DNA from: Guadua angustifolia
Lineage: Eukaryota > Streptophyta > Magnoliopsida > Poales > Poaceae
NCBI GenBank assembly: GCA_036346375.1
Contig: CM070520.1
Location: forward strand, 19,444,852 to 19,508,851
Direction: 5' to 3'
Length of the DNA: 64,000 nucleotides
Positions 22,038-33,750 of this stretch are shown in pieces (position 1 is the stretch's first letter; each line of letters starts with the position of its first letter). A program made the translations under genes and the position numbers. Below the pieces are notes generated by a model. It saw only the letters and a list, made by a program, of their open reading frames with translations. It had not been told where the DNA came from and did not search any database.

Positions 22038-25000
22038 TGTGAGACCCCGTTCAGATGAACAGGAACCTCCATGTGATTCTTGTGCTATTCCTGGATCAAG
22101 AGCTAGCACTCACATGTTTACAACAATTGGAAATCACAACCATACAAAACATTAATTAAGCGGAAGCGATAATACAAATAATATTACAACTCGAGAAATA
22201 TAGCAGAAAAGAAGCAAGCCTTGTGGTTTACCCATCCAATCCCGCGAAGTAACCCACCGAGCATAAACTTCAGATAGAATCTGACGAAGAAAAATCCGCA
22301 ACTTACGATGGAAAGCGAACTCGAAGCTTCGCTTTCTAAACCACCTACAATATAATTAGGCAAGGGTGAGTATTTTACATACTCAAGAAGACTTGAGCAA
22401 AGCCTACCATACATGCAGAGCCACTTCAAAGGAAAGGTTTCTCTGATTAATTTGCATAAGCGAATTTGAATTTGTAAATCAAGTTATTTGCAAAGCGGAA
22501 TTTGTAAGAGCATTTGATTGATTGATAACAAATAAGTAAAGCATAATAACACTCACGATCCTCCATGACGTGGCGGCGAACATTCCATAACACGAAAATC
22601 ATCCATGCGGCCCTTCGGCAAAAAACACGATTCATAAAACAAATGATACCAACCCATTTGAGAAATAATAAAACATCTAGCATTGGAATGAAATCACCAA
22701 GTGCTCATGACCGCGAGCACGGCTAATTAATTAGATTTAAACTCTGCAGAGGTGTACAACTTTACCCACAAGGAATGATCAACTTTTGCCCGACACACTT
22801 CCTTAGGTGTGACGTCAAGAAGACCATACATAGCCGTTCATTACCTAAACATGACTTTGATCCAGCCCGGGACGTTAACCCTCGCCCTGAAAACAGAGAC
22901 ACTCACCCAAGCTGTGGATCCACATTATCACACCCAACACCACGTCTCTGTCCATGGCAAGGCGTACACCGTTGCACCGGCCAGGCAATTACCCATACGA
23001 ACTGCATGGAAGCCCCTCACAAGCAATCCGTACCGGAATGCCTCCGCTAGCTCCCGCCTACCAATGAGCAAAGCCATGTCTAAATAATTTAATAGGCTAT
23101 GGCTAACCCATCCTCACCCTTGTGGTTGCACGGAAATCTCGGATCAATAGCGTCCCATTGCTCGGTCCTTAAACTGACACGGGCGACACTCCACCCTACA
23201 CTACGTGCAAGTTCGTCTGCACAACCGGCTATTGCCAATAATCGCCCGCATCAACACATAGTTTTATTTGGGGTTTTTAATCAAAGTACCCACAACCAAC
23301 AGTGCCATTTTCAATGTTTTCAGGAAACAAATATTGATTTGATCATGTACATTGCTGACTCTAAAGCATGGCTAAGCAGGTTAAATATGCTCGCATATAC
23401 CCAAAATGACATTAGCAATGTCTATCTTCAATCTATGGTTATCACGGTTCACATGTTCATAATCATCAAAGGAGATTCTCGAGACAACAGGTATAACTAC
23501 CAATCCACAAAATAGCACTTTACATAAAGTAAACGTATGCATAAAACAATTTGATGCACAAAAGGAATATAAAATACTGGGATCAATATGGTCAAAGGAT
23601 GCTTGCCTTGCTTAATACCGCTTACGATGAAGTCGAGGATTGAAGCTGATGACGACGACGAAAACAACAACGTCGGGTCTACACGTCGAACAACGGAAAA
23701 ACGGCAAAACACTAACTTCAATAAGAGCGAAAGAAATAGATAGCAAAACAAATAAACTCTTTACAAGAACAGGGATTGCTCTTTATGAATTTATTAATCT
23801 TGTTTTACGAATTCAAGATGCTAAAATTGGTTAAGATTAATAGAATAAATCACTAGTTACAAAGTTCCTTGATTCACTATTCATGATATGAGTTTTTGGC
23901 AATCTTATAACTTATGGGTTTTGCTCTATTAGGATTCAGGGTCAAAGCAAGATAAATTAAGGATATTTTCTTAGATTACTGCAGATCATAACTTAAAGAT
24001 CAATTCGAGATTATTCTTTACCAATTTCAGATTAGATGAGTTGCTTTGTGAGTTAATGAAAATGCTTGGTTGATCATGTTAGAGTATGAATGATTAGCTC
24101 TTTATCTATAAATGATTTTGCTTAGAATTAGCTTCATGCAAGATAGATCTCTTGATTTGAGCTCTTGGACTAACTTACGATATTTGGGAAGGTTACGGTG
24201 ATAAAAACAACTTAACTACGGATTCCTTCATTATTACCTAAAGTTTATTCATTCGCATTAAGGTCTAAAGAAATGTGACTACTTAGGGCTATTCACTATT
24301 AAGATTTGAATGCAACACGGGATGAAGTATGGTTATTTCTTCATACTAAGATGATTTATACTTTGTATAACAATCCTAAGTGATTCCATAAATTTTAGGC
24401 TTTAGGCGATACATTATAATCATTGCTTAAAATGCTAATATGATATGAAGGTTTGTATTACAGAAATCGAATTGAAAGTGTGTAGGTAACCATTATCACT
24501 TAAGGTTATTCAACCTACAGGATAAATGTGCGAACCTTAGCAAAACGAGATTATCTTTTCATAGCAGGGTAGTACATACTTTGGAGAGTGCTACAGGGTC
24601 AATTTCATATGTTTTAGCATTTAGATGAAATATTATGTTCATTGTTGAAAAGGCTTAAGTGATATTGTAAAGTTAACGTTATTCGGAATCGGCCAAAAGT
24701 AAATCAAAAGGTTAATCACTTAAGGGTTTTGATCTACTAATACTAATATGCAACTCTTGATAAAATGAGAATATCTTTTTATAACGGGGCGGCCAACACT
24801 TTAAAGAATACTACTAAACTAGTTACACCAGTTTTAAGATTTGGATTAGAAAATATATTCAGTGACGAACAAGCTTAAGTGACAACTAAAGCTTACGTTT
24901 CACCGAGTCGGCCAAAAGGTAAACGTGACGATTACGATTAAGGGTTTTGGACTAGCTAGATTTAAATGGAAAGCATACAGTAATTAAGATGTTTTTGTAG

Positions 25001-27195
25001 AATATGGTAGTACAAATGTTGTAGAGTGTTTCTAAACTAGTTTTACATATTTTAGTATTTGGATGAGTTATTTCATCTATTGTTGAAATAGCCTAAATGA
25101 TCACGATACAAACGCTAAATCGGCCAAGTTTCGTTTTGAGTTTCTAACTACACCATACATGATCTTTGATTCATTTTTCAGGCATTGACAGAATACCATC
25201 CTAGAAATGTTTGAGCGGTTCGGCATTATTTCAACTTCAAGCGCAATAGATTACCTAATTGTTTATTGTTATAATTAACATGTTCTTCTATTAAAAGAAT
25301 ACAAATTAAATCTTATTTTAAATATATTTGCAGACATGGATTTGTATTGTTTTCAAGAGACAAATACAATTTATTCCCTTATTTTATAAGCTTTTAGGCT
25401 TTTGCTTCCATTAATGGCCATACAAGGTTTTACTAGTGATCATAAAGCAATTAAACTAAATTGAGTTGAACATTTAAATATTTTTGTACATTCAAGTTTA
25501 CTAGGATTCGAGAGACATATAAAATTCATTTAATGATTTTAAGAATTATATTTTCTAGGTAAGCAATAATATACATCATTGAATTTATTCTAAATTTTAA
25601 TTTTAATAATTGCTTTGTGACTCAAAAATTAAATGTTTTTGGATATTTGAATACATCTGATCCTAGCATCACATTAATATTTATTTCACCATTTCACTTC
25701 TTATTATTCACAAGTTCCCATTAAAATCATACTAGCATCATAATCAAGGTTTATTTTGAATAATAATCCTGTAATTCAAAAATTAAATCTTTTTATATAT
25801 TTAGATTCATTCGATTTTAGATGATTATACAAATTTATTTTTTGGAATTGGATAAAATTACAAAAGATATTCAATGATGAAATCTACTCATTTGAAATAG
25901 ATGAAAATGGGAAAGGCGTTTTCTCATGAGGCGTCTTCTGCTCGGCTTCTTCAACCTCGAACGTTAGCCCCCAACGCATAGAACCAAAACAGAGGATGGC
26001 TAGGGCTGGCCGTGAAGGGTCTTCGGTGGTCCTCCGACAAATCTTGACGGCACCAATGACATCGGCCAATGAGGAGTCTGAGCAGTCTTGATTCGTGGAA
26101 GAGTCTCGGGAGCAGCGGCGCCCGAGCTCAAGTCTTGTGAAATGGCGTCTCGAGGAAGAAGAAGACAAGGCCATTAGAGGTGAAATCGGTGGCGAATTAA
26201 GCATGAGGGAGGCTAGGGGTTCCATTCCTAAGGTTTACAGGAGGAGAAGCTCAGGAGCTCATACCCGGCCGATCCTGAGGAAGAAGGCGGCGGCGGCGTG
26301 ATTTCGCATGAAGGAGACCAACTCTTTTGCTCGAGCTTGATCACTAGAAGCTCTAGAGGTGCATCCGGGAGGAATTTGTAAATGGTTTGCTCTACCCCTC
26401 GAATTGATGTCGGCTTGGAGCTTTGTAGCTTGCGGCAATGGAGGAATGCGGGGAGTTACGGGGCGCTCGAGAGAAGAAGAGGAATGAAGGAGAGGCGAGT
26501 GGAAATGAAGCGCGCCTCTGGTGATCACTAAGGAGCAATGCATTGGCTTGGTAGTGGGTGTACTCTGCCGGGAGTAGGCGCCGATGGAACGAAGCGGCCG
26601 GGAGAGTTCTTGATGGAGTGAACGGTGTTGGGGGAGAAGGAGTGGCGGGTGGGGCCTGGGTCCATTGTCACCATCGAGAATTTTCCAATCGCCAACAGAC
26701 GGAGTAGCAATAATTGGCCCACGGCAATGGTGATCTGATTTGCGTTTTAAATTTTGATTTTCCTTTGAGATCAATTGGATTCTATTATTTTTCAAACTTT
26801 GTTTTCAAAAGGATTTAATCTCGGATGCTTCTATAAAATTCTCATGTCAAAATACAGTTCCATTATTTTATGAAAATTCGACATTGCATTATTTTGATTT
26901 AAATGTTGTCTTTTCCTTTTATCTCCTCATTTCTTTATGCATAACATTTCAATTGCTGGCTAAAATGATTCAATTGAATGATCAGGGTTGTCATAGCAAT
27001 TTTATAAAATTTTACTTTTTATATTCTTGCCTTTTCTCTTTTTCATTCTTTAATTCTCTTTATTTGACTTTTCATGCAATGCAAAAACTCCAAAGAAAAT
27101 CCAAATAAAATTCAATAATGCCAAGAAACTCAGAAATAAATATTTTTCAAATTTAAAATATTCATTTTACTTTATTGAATTTTCAGGATGTTACA
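22038..27195 (-). repeat. LARD 5' LTR (element orientation minus)
   Basis: This is the second copy of the long LTR. It is near-identical to 12057-17252 over most of its length but differs by clustered small indels and substitutions between about 25880 and 26700. Many of these lie at CTG, CAG or CCG triplets. It ends ggatgttaca followed by the target duplication tttat. The 178-codon minus frame at 26795-26259 is Pro/Ser/His-rich and is not conserved in frame in the partner LTR, so I do not call it a gene. Confidence 0.92.
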
Positions 27196-27723
27196 TTTAT
27201 GAGGCATAACAACTCGTCGAATCCCTTATCGGACAATCCATTGGTCGCCTTCCATTGCATCAGTTCTAGTGTGGTACGCAACTTTTTATGGCCCTGTCGA
27301 CAGTTTGGGTACAACAGTGTTCCGTGGTCCTCCATAGTATTTGGAACTTTTCGTAATGTCTTTCATCGATGTATTCTCCCTCTCCATCCACGCAACATCT
27401 GGTCTAGGTCATCATCACCACACTCCCCAATGTATCTTGAAGAACCATGTTGACCAAATCCGGGATATTGTTGTGCCCTCTTCTTCTTCACCGTCTTCTG
27501 TATAATCTCTTCTTCACCGTGCTTGGTCCAGCGGTATAGTTTGACATGAAACCTCTTGTGAGCAAATGAAAGTGAAGGTGGCTGGATTTTGGCCACTCCT
27601 TCTCATTCTTGCGATCTATGCATGGACAGATATGTAGCCCGACGTCGTGTGTGCATCGGCCAAGACGAAGAAAATCTTGCAAACCTGCAAGAACTCAGGG
27701 AGCGTCGATCCATGTACATCCAT
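27196..27723 (-). pseudogene. CACTA-1 TNP2-like transposase, N-terminal portion
   Basis: Starting from an ATG near 27717-27723 on the minus strand, scattered frames give a Transposase-associated domain: FLQVCKIFFVLAD, then SLSFAHKRFHVKLYRWTKHGEEE, in place of the usual short Cys-rich block and HLxxxGFMxNYxxWxxHGE pattern. QQYPGFGQHGSSRYIGECG follows, then a degenerate linker up to the LARD boundary. The reading frame shifts at least three times. Together with 9297-12056 it made one transposase gene before the LARD landed. Confidence 0.75.
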
Positions 27724-28930
27724 CGCGGTCCATCTACATTATGTTACATCAAGATAAGCATTACCTCATTTTCCGATAATGAATTGTTGAACCAAAACCT
27801 AAATATTAGCTAGATCCACACCTTCAATCCGAGCTAAATAATAATCCAAGCAAAATATAAACCCACACAACAAGTTTTGCAACCTACAAAAAGAATTGGT
27901 CGTCAGTCTGGATTCAAAATTACGAACAAAATTCACGACGACTTTGTTTGCAAATTCTGTTGAAATTGTAACACCCTAAAAATTTCTAAATTATTATTCA
28001 ATCATTTATTTTTATTTTTTCTAAATCTCTAGCACTTAATTAATGATGTTTTCAAAAATAATTTCTTGATGGAAATTAAAACCAAAATTATACTAGAAGT
28101 AATTTTCTAAGTTTAAAATATTCCAAAGTATTTTTGAAAACTTTTCTCAAATATTGAACTCATTTTATATTTTCTATAAAGCCATTCATATTTCGATATT
28201 ATTTTAATTAGCAAATGAATTTAAATTTCTTATTTTCCACATAACCATTGCCATTTGAAGATCCCAAACTCCATGATTTCCATGCACTATTCTCCCCGAC
28301 TCGTGCAACCAAACCTCATCCTTCATCGGCCGATGGAACTAAAACCTAAATTTAAGCTAGATCCACACATTAAAGGCGAGCTACATTATAATCCAAGCAA
28401 ATTCTAAGCTTACACAACAAGTTTTTGTATCCTATTTGAAAAGATCAAGCTAGATCTCTACATTCATATTAATCTTTCATCAATCATGGGAAAAGATCAA
28501 TTTTTTTCATAATTCAAGCAAAAAAGAGGCTCCATTTAACACCAAATGATGTGAGGAATGATGTTACTAACCTTAGTTACCTTGGTTAGAGTAAAATGAC
28601 CAAAATTTTGAAATTTGGGCAGCACCTCCTCTACATTCATAATCTTTGATCAATCATGGGAAAAGATCAAATTTTCTTCATAATTCAAGCAAAAAAAGGC
28701 TCCATTTAACACCAAATGAAGTGAGGAATGATATTACTAACCTTAGCTACCTTGGTTGTGAGTAAAATGACCAAAATTTTGAAATTTTGGCAGCACCTCC
28801 CTCCTTCAAGCTCTTGGCAAGCTCCTTTGTTCTTTTCATGGATTTGGAATGATCTGGTGCAGGCAGAGGCGGGAGGAGGAAGAAGTTTAAATTGGGACTC
28901 GATGCGGTTGAAGACACGAACAGTGCGATG
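27724..28930 (-). other. 5' non-coding region of CACTA-1 with internal duplications
   Basis: This lies between the transposase start and the right subterminal repeats. The phrase aaacctaaat.ttagctagatccacac occurs at about 27795 and 28345, and a segment of about 173 bp beginning ctctacattcat is tandemly duplicated (28456 and 28629). Between the first pair, 27967-28335 begins tgtaacaccctaaaaattt like the start of a Gypsy LTR, so it may be a truncated LTR fragment inserted inside the duplicated stretch. No gene is apparent. Confidence 0.55.
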
Positions 28931-29150
28931 ATATAACTGTCGATGCGGTTGGTGTCACGAACCGGTACTATTTAGTGGGTGCTAAATAGTACCGGTTCGT
29001 GAAACCAACCGGTACTGATGTTATCTCATCAGTACCGGTTCGTGTCTTCAACCGGTACTAATCACTCCCGCAGGCCTATAGCCGTTGAGCCGGATGATCT
29101 AAATATCGGTCCGGTTAAATCTAACCGATCTTGATGGGCGGTAAGAAAGG
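28930..29150. repeat. Right subterminal repeats of CACTA-1
   Basis: Several accggtactgat / atcagtaccggttcgtg motifs in both orientations lie just inside the right terminus. They share the motif of the left array at 1610-1830. Confidence 0.85.
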
Positions 29151-29335
29151 TCGGTTCTGTAGTAGTGTCCCTTCTTGCTTGCGATCCAAGCCAACCATTA
29201 CATGGAACTCTGGAAGCCGCAACACAGCCTCTTTCCTTCTCTTTAATCTGTGAAGGCCAAAGTTAGGGCGTAATTCACCCCGGTCATAAAATCCGTCAAT
29301 GTTTGCGTTACATTGGTAGAGATGTTATGAATTAT

Positions 29336-29580
29336 AAGCTTAAGTATAATAACAAAGTCAGCTGTTTACTTTATCTCCTGTCTATATCATCTAGAATAAG
29401 TACTAAAATCAGTTTATACAATAGCTATCTCTAAAAATTGGTACTAAAATCAGTTTGTACAATAGCTATCTCTAAAATTTGGCTTTAGATATTGTGCATT
29501 AACTATCTCTTCTCTCTGTACATAACTAATCTACCTATACTTCCGTACAATGCTTACTACGAAATAAGAGACAGATCTCT
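29336..29580. repeat. MITE-like interspersed repeat, copy A
   Basis: This segment matches 30300-30510 over about 200 bp, with shared phrases such as tactaaaatcagtttatacaa, agctatctc and taactatctcttctctct. Copy A has an extra internal tandem duplication of about 53 bp (29401-29475). No clean terminal inverted repeat or target duplication could be fixed. Confidence 0.5.
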
Positions 29581-30299
29581 CCTCTCTCCTTTTTTTTTCT
29601 CACTCTTCTACAGGATAATGCTGACGTGGACCTGTCAAAAATTGTACATACCAAGAATGAAAGAGAGTCTTGTACGAAGAATTCAAAGGATCCAACAGTC
29701 TCCAAGCCACACTGACTGTCTAAAAGCGAAAAAGGTCGGGAGGATACATTACCACTCGCCATGGCTTGGGTTAAAACTGGCCGCTTTCTTTGCTGTGAAG
29801 GGAGGCCACATTCACATTGTCACTCAGAGCAGGTAGGAGAAATCTAGAAGGATATCATAATTAGAGCCGTTCAAGTAGTATCTAACTGTCGATCTCTCTC
29901 GAAATGATGTTGTCCACTTGTCCTTTCCGCACATGCCTTTTTCTGTCAATACTTCTTTCGGTCCTGCAGCTCCTTTTCAAGATAATTGTACAATATTAAT
30001 GAATCTTTAAGTATAGATGAGAAACATTACATGTGATCTTTGAGAGGTGTTTTTTTTATATAGTTGCACAAATATTAAAGTATAAATAAAAGATATATGA
30101 TGATTACTTATTTCTTCGTTTGCTTTAAAATTTGTGCATCTTGTATTGAGGGAAAAAGTATTAAAGCAGTGCTCATGATCATTTCATGTGAAGTTATAAA
30201 GATCCATTTTTCTATTAATGATCATGATATATCTGACATGTGTTTCGTTGTTTAGTGATGTGGGTGAATACCTCTCTTGGTCTTGTTAGGGCAAATACA
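29581..30299. other. Unassigned intergenic DNA
   Basis: About 700 bp between the two MITE-like repeats. The open frames are short and unrelated to known proteins. The region is AT-rich from 29990 to 30250. I see no structured feature. Confidence 0.4.
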
Positions 30300-30510
30300 A
30301 TAATAAAGTTAACTGTCTACTCTATATCCTATTCATATTATCTAGAGTAAGCACTAAAACCAGTTTATATAACAGCTATCTCCAAAGGTTAGCTTTAGAT
30401 GTCATGTATTAACTATCTCTTCTCTCTTGTACATAACTAATCTACTTATGCTCCCGTGCAATATCTCTACTACTTCTAATTACGAGTTGGTGGCGATAGT
30501 CAATTCTCCC
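30300..30510. repeat. MITE-like interspersed repeat, copy B
   Basis: The second diverged copy of the family at 29336-29580. Its downstream part overlaps a helitron-like 5' end at 30464 (TCTCTACTACTT preceded by A). Confidence 0.5.
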
Positions 30511-30882
30511 CTCCCCCTCAGGCATACTTACGAAACCGTCATTGTCACGATCTTCTATACATTGGCGAACAGAGAAAGTTTTAATTCGGTTGGATATGCA
30601 TGCGTGCGTGATATGCGGTGTATTAGACTTTTATCTCAATCAGCCGATTCTATTTCCAAATACTGCATGGCCGATTCTTTTTCTATATACTGCACGCATA
30701 CAGTTTCTGAGTTACCATGTGCATTTGAGTTGTCATATGCATCCTTTCCACTAAATATTTACTTGCATGTGTAGATAAGATCATCTTTTCTTTTTATCTA
30801 ATCACGTATTGTCTTGATTCCGGCCAGCTAATAGCACGCACACGGCTATGCATGACGCGATTAGATAAGCTTATTATCTCTA

Positions 30883-31871
30883 TCTCTACTATTTAGAAGA
30901 GTTGGTGGTGGTATATCCGTTCTCCACCCTCACCTTGACACGTGTACGCACTCGCGTGGCTAAGTGGGAAACGGACAGTGGCCACCCCAGTAGATTGGAT
31001 TGGATCATCCCGTCACGGGAGGTAAATGAATATGCATGACTCATTTATTGCTTTCCTTTCTCCCATTGATCTAGCATTCGAATCGGTGGCGATTGCTCCT
31101 GGTGCTTTTCGGATTGGATTGATTGATTTCCTTCCGAAGGATGCAAAGCTCCGATTCATGGAGGTGGGTCTCTTCTCGCCTCTTTTCCTTTTGTTATCTT
31201 ATTCGATGATTTCTTAATCTGAATTCCATATATATCTCCTCAGTTGCTGAATCTATATAACCCCACCGCTTCTTGCCTCTCTTGCAAATGTGTTGAGCTT
31301 ATCCGTTGAGTGGAGGTAATAGGCGACCTTCCTAATCTCATTGATGCGGCGCAGGGGCATGTCGCCGATGGTGGGTGGCGAGATAGGCTAGCGGCGCTGT
31401 TAGAGCTCGCCACGGTGGATGATGTCAATGGGTTGAAGGAGGCATTCGCGGGGGGAGGCGAGGAGGCGGTGGAGCAGGTTGTTGAGGTGGAGTTATGGTA
31501 TGGCCAGAGTAAGGCGTACGAGCCACACATGTTGCTGATGGTGGCAGCCACATACGGATGATGCCTACCTCTTCAATGCATTTGCGCCCATAGGGTAGTA
31601 GGTGATGCCTCTTTCGGTCGATCGATTGATCTCGAATTATAGCGTTACAAATTTATAATCCCAAGTGTTGTGATGCTATTATTTAAGTTTGTGAAATTAA
31701 AGATAATTTTAAGCTCGAGTTTGTAAACAAGTGCTTGGAATTTATATGCTTTGATGAATTGATTTAAACATTTAACCATTGCACATTCAGAGTGAACATT
31801 ATTATTCAGATAAGGTTAGTTGTCTTTATCGCAAATTGAGTTTCCGTTGCATTGCACGGGCTCATGATTAG
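30883..31871 (+). mobile_element. Candidate small Helitron with captured gene fragment
   Basis: The left side begins TCTCTACTATTTAGAAGAG after an A. A second related 5' end lies at 30464. Both read on into a gagttggtgg phrase and resemble grass Helitron 5' termini. The right side has ccgttgcattgcacgggc followed by ttag and T, close to the CCGTTGCAACGCACGGGC...CTAG terminus of grass Helitrons but with TTAG for CTAG. Within it, 31310-31561 resembles a piece of a host gene, which fits the gene-capture habit of Helitrons. No helicase is encoded. The imperfect 3' end keeps confidence low. Confidence 0.42.
31310..31561 (+). pseudogene. Fragment resembling the N-terminus of a CCCH zinc-finger/ankyrin protein
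   Basis: An 83-codon frame contains LAALLELATVDDVNGLKEAF, then VELWYGQSKAYEP, and ends MLLMVAATYG followed by a stop. Plant CCCH-type zinc-finger proteins with N-terminal ankyrin repeats have a similar LLELAADDDxxGF, WYG and TPLMVAATYGS series where the ankyrin region starts. Here the frame stops exactly where the next ankyrin helix should follow, and no zinc-finger codons come after it. It is GC-rich relative to its surroundings. The call rests on motif resemblance recalled from the family and needs a protein search. Confidence 0.45.
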
Positions 31872-32510
31872 TATACCTAAAGTTGGGAACTTTGGGTGTC
31901 ACCAAATAAATTTTTCCAAAATTTTTTCGTGTGATGGAAAGGCGGTTATCTCCACACTGTAGAAATTTCAGTCAAAAATACTGTTCACAGAATTTATAAA
32001 AAATCTGACAAGATGCTCCGCACAGTTTTCAGATTTTTGTTTTTGATTTATCAGAGAGTCTAAATCTTTTCAAAACTTTTTGAAAAGTTTTATACAAGTT
32101 TCCTTGATGATATTATACTTCATTAAAATTTTAAGATTTAATTAATTTTTATTTAAATTATTAAAATTCTGATATTCAGATTACTAGATTTTTAATCTCT
32201 CTATTTTTGAATTTTAAATATCCAAAAACAATTTACTAATTTCTGAAAATTTTACTGTAGATGAATTTATTACTCCCGAAGATAATATAGATGAATCCAT
32301 ACATAAAAGTTTTGAGTGTTTTGAGCTATAGATGGATCCATACATAAAAGTTTTGAGTGTTTCAGAATCTTTTATAACATCAATTGCTTGTAGCTGGAAA
32401 TATTTCTAAATGGATTATTGTGGTTAATTATTTCAGTCCAATATTGCTGAAGATTTTAAAAGAATCGTGATTACTGATTACAAGTTACTAGTTTTAACCA
32501 AACCTGGATG
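31872..32510. repeat. Degenerate LTR-like fragment
   Basis: Phrases such as cacagaatttataaaaaatctgacaagat and ttttactgtagatgaa recur in the solo LTR at about 37590 and 37845, in the same order and orientation. A 30 bp phrase with catacataaaagttttgagtg is tandemly duplicated at 32300-32360. It is probably an old LTR relic upstream of, or in the intron of, the DUF6598 gene. Confidence 0.45.
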
Positions 32511-32517
32511 CTTGCAG

Positions 32518-33125
32518 GACTCATCTTTGGTGCTGACAGGACCTATTCGGGCAATCGCCTGTCTCCAGTGTGTTGAATATGAGGTTGATCTTACGGTTCG
32601 GGGAAAAAGGCAATCTGACGATAAAGTTTTGAGTTCCCGGTACTTTGTGTACGATACTATAGGTCCAGGTACTCGAGTTGGACAAGGACTTCTCCAGTCA
32701 AGCGTTGCACAATAGAGGTGAAGTCTGGCCATTTTGCAAAGGCGGTGGAGGCAACCATTGAGGTTAAAAATGTTGAAGGATCAAGTGTTTTCCGTGGAAG
32801 ATTTGTTTCATGTACTGATGGTTTTAATGAGGAAGTGGTGCTGCTTGATTCTGGTGATGCTTTGGTACCTGTTATTGCTGATGGTATGATCAAGCTTTCT
32901 CGTCGTGTTGTCGTCACAGGAGGCACAGGGGTGCTGAATCTTCATGTGATCACTTGGAAAGGCCGTAGCAAGAATGTTGTTGCCAAAGATAGTTGTACTG
33001 CTGAGAAAGATGGTAACAATGGGACTAATGGGGTTGATGCTCCTGGTGAAGCAAGTGAAACACTTGATCTTGGGTTCTGTACGATGGTAGCAACTATCTC
33101 TTGGTCACTGATTACCCTGCTGTAG
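32518..33125 (+). pseudogene. DUF6598-domain protein, C-terminal exon
   Basis: A good splice acceptor (cttgcag at 32511-32517) is followed by DSSLVLTGPIRAIACLQCVEYEVDL, then KRQSDDKVLSSRYFVYDTIGPG. After a frame change between about 32665 and 32690 it continues RCTIEVKSGHFAKAVEATIEV, then LLDSGDALVPVIADGMIKLSRRVVVTGG and LDLGFCTMVATISWSLITLL, with stop at 33123-33125. This series is the signature of the grass-expanded DUF6598 family, whose function is unknown. The N-terminal exon is not visible within the 650 bp upstream, which looks like LTR debris. The frame break may be real decay or a consensus error. A solo Copia LTR lies just over 100 bp downstream. Confidence 0.8.
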
Positions 33126-33234
33126 CTTTCAGCAAATCAGTCTAGCTCATTGGTTCGGAGGTACTGTAAAACCCGTTGGAATAGATGGTTGTGTGGACTG
33201 TGAGTGTGTGGTTCCGATGTCCAAAGCTTCAATT

Positions 33235-33750
33235 GATCGCCAGATCTTCTGCTGTACCGAGGCAAACCTGCACACACATGGAAACTGAAACCCATGGCAA
33301 GACTTCAGGTTGCAGCAACACCGAAAGAAGTATTCTTCAGGGTGAAGATGCAACGCAGCACAATCAGTTTTGCCGGACGGAAAACAGGGATCTCCTCAGA
33401 AAATATGTGTGCAAAGCAACATGAGCAGAGAAGACTTGATTTTCTTTTTGCCTGGCGATGCTGCAGCCAGCTTTTCTGGTTTATATTTATAGTCAGTAAT
33501 AGATAGACTCAGTTTGTTACAAGGATCCTTGACTCCGACTCAAACTCTCGTTATCCATAACCTTCTCTGGACTCCTGACACAATACGACAACTCCTAACT
33601 TAATACAGAGACACCTGACCAAACAATCTAGCACACAACCGACTAAACACAAAACCAAAACGAGGCAAACTCAAAACTGAACTTGGACTCTGTTTCCTAG
33701 CCGACAATAGAATTGACTCAAATTACTAAGCAACAAGATTATTTCCAACA
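33235..33750 (-). mobile_element. Solo Copia-type LTR, 516 bp
   Basis: On the minus strand it begins TGTTGGAAATAATC, a standard Copia LTR start. CAATT duplications are found at 33230-33234 and 33751-33755. The inner end reads GGCGATC next to the duplication. If the terminal CA is counted inside the LTR, the duplication becomes 4 bp. A minus-strand TATA box (ACTATAAATATAAACC, 33478-33493) sits where an LTR promoter would be. No internal domain is present. Confidence 0.78.

Larger units (their letters stand above)
12057..27195 (-). mobile_element. LARD-like non-autonomous LTR retrotransposon, 15.1 kb
   Basis: Two direct repeats of about 5.2 kb (12057-17252 and 22038-27195) enclose a 4785 bp interior. 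The element starts TG and ends CA, and the 5 bp target duplication TTTAT is exact at 12052-12056 and 27196-27200. On the minus strand, the right LTR is followed by a spacer and TGGTATCAGAGC (22033-22022), the primer site for initiator tRNA-Met. A purine tract AAGGGGTAGATC lies beside the left LTR (17264-17253). No gag, protease, reverse transcriptase, RNase H or integrase motif is visible in any frame. Long LTRs with a non-coding interior match the large retrotransposon derivative (LARD) class. It inserted into the CACTA-1 transposase coding sequence. Confidence 0.92.
1596..29167 (-). mobile_element. CACTA-1: complete CACTA (En/Spm) DNA transposon
   Basis: The left end begins CACTACTACGGAAAGAGCC at 1596 and the right end, read inward on the minus strand from 29167, is CACTACTACAGAACCGACC. 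The outer 13 bp differ at one position. The 3 bp target duplication TCC is present at 1593-1595 and 29168-29170, as expected for CACTA elements. Both ends carry many copies of accggtactgat/accgggactgat-type subterminal repeats. Two minus-strand genes lie inside: a TNP2-like transposase (27723 to 9297, split) and a Ulp1-peptidase-like gene (5600 to 2164). Without the 15.1 kb retrotransposon nested inside, the element would be about 12.4 kb, normal for autonomous plant CACTA elements. Damaged frames make it unlikely to be autonomous as written. Confidence 0.92.

Noticed and set aside
26259..26795. 178-codon minus-strand open frame in the right LARD LTR
   Set aside because: It is Pro/Ser/His-rich with no recognisable domain, and the partner LTR breaks the same frame. 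It is a chance frame in a GC-rich island.
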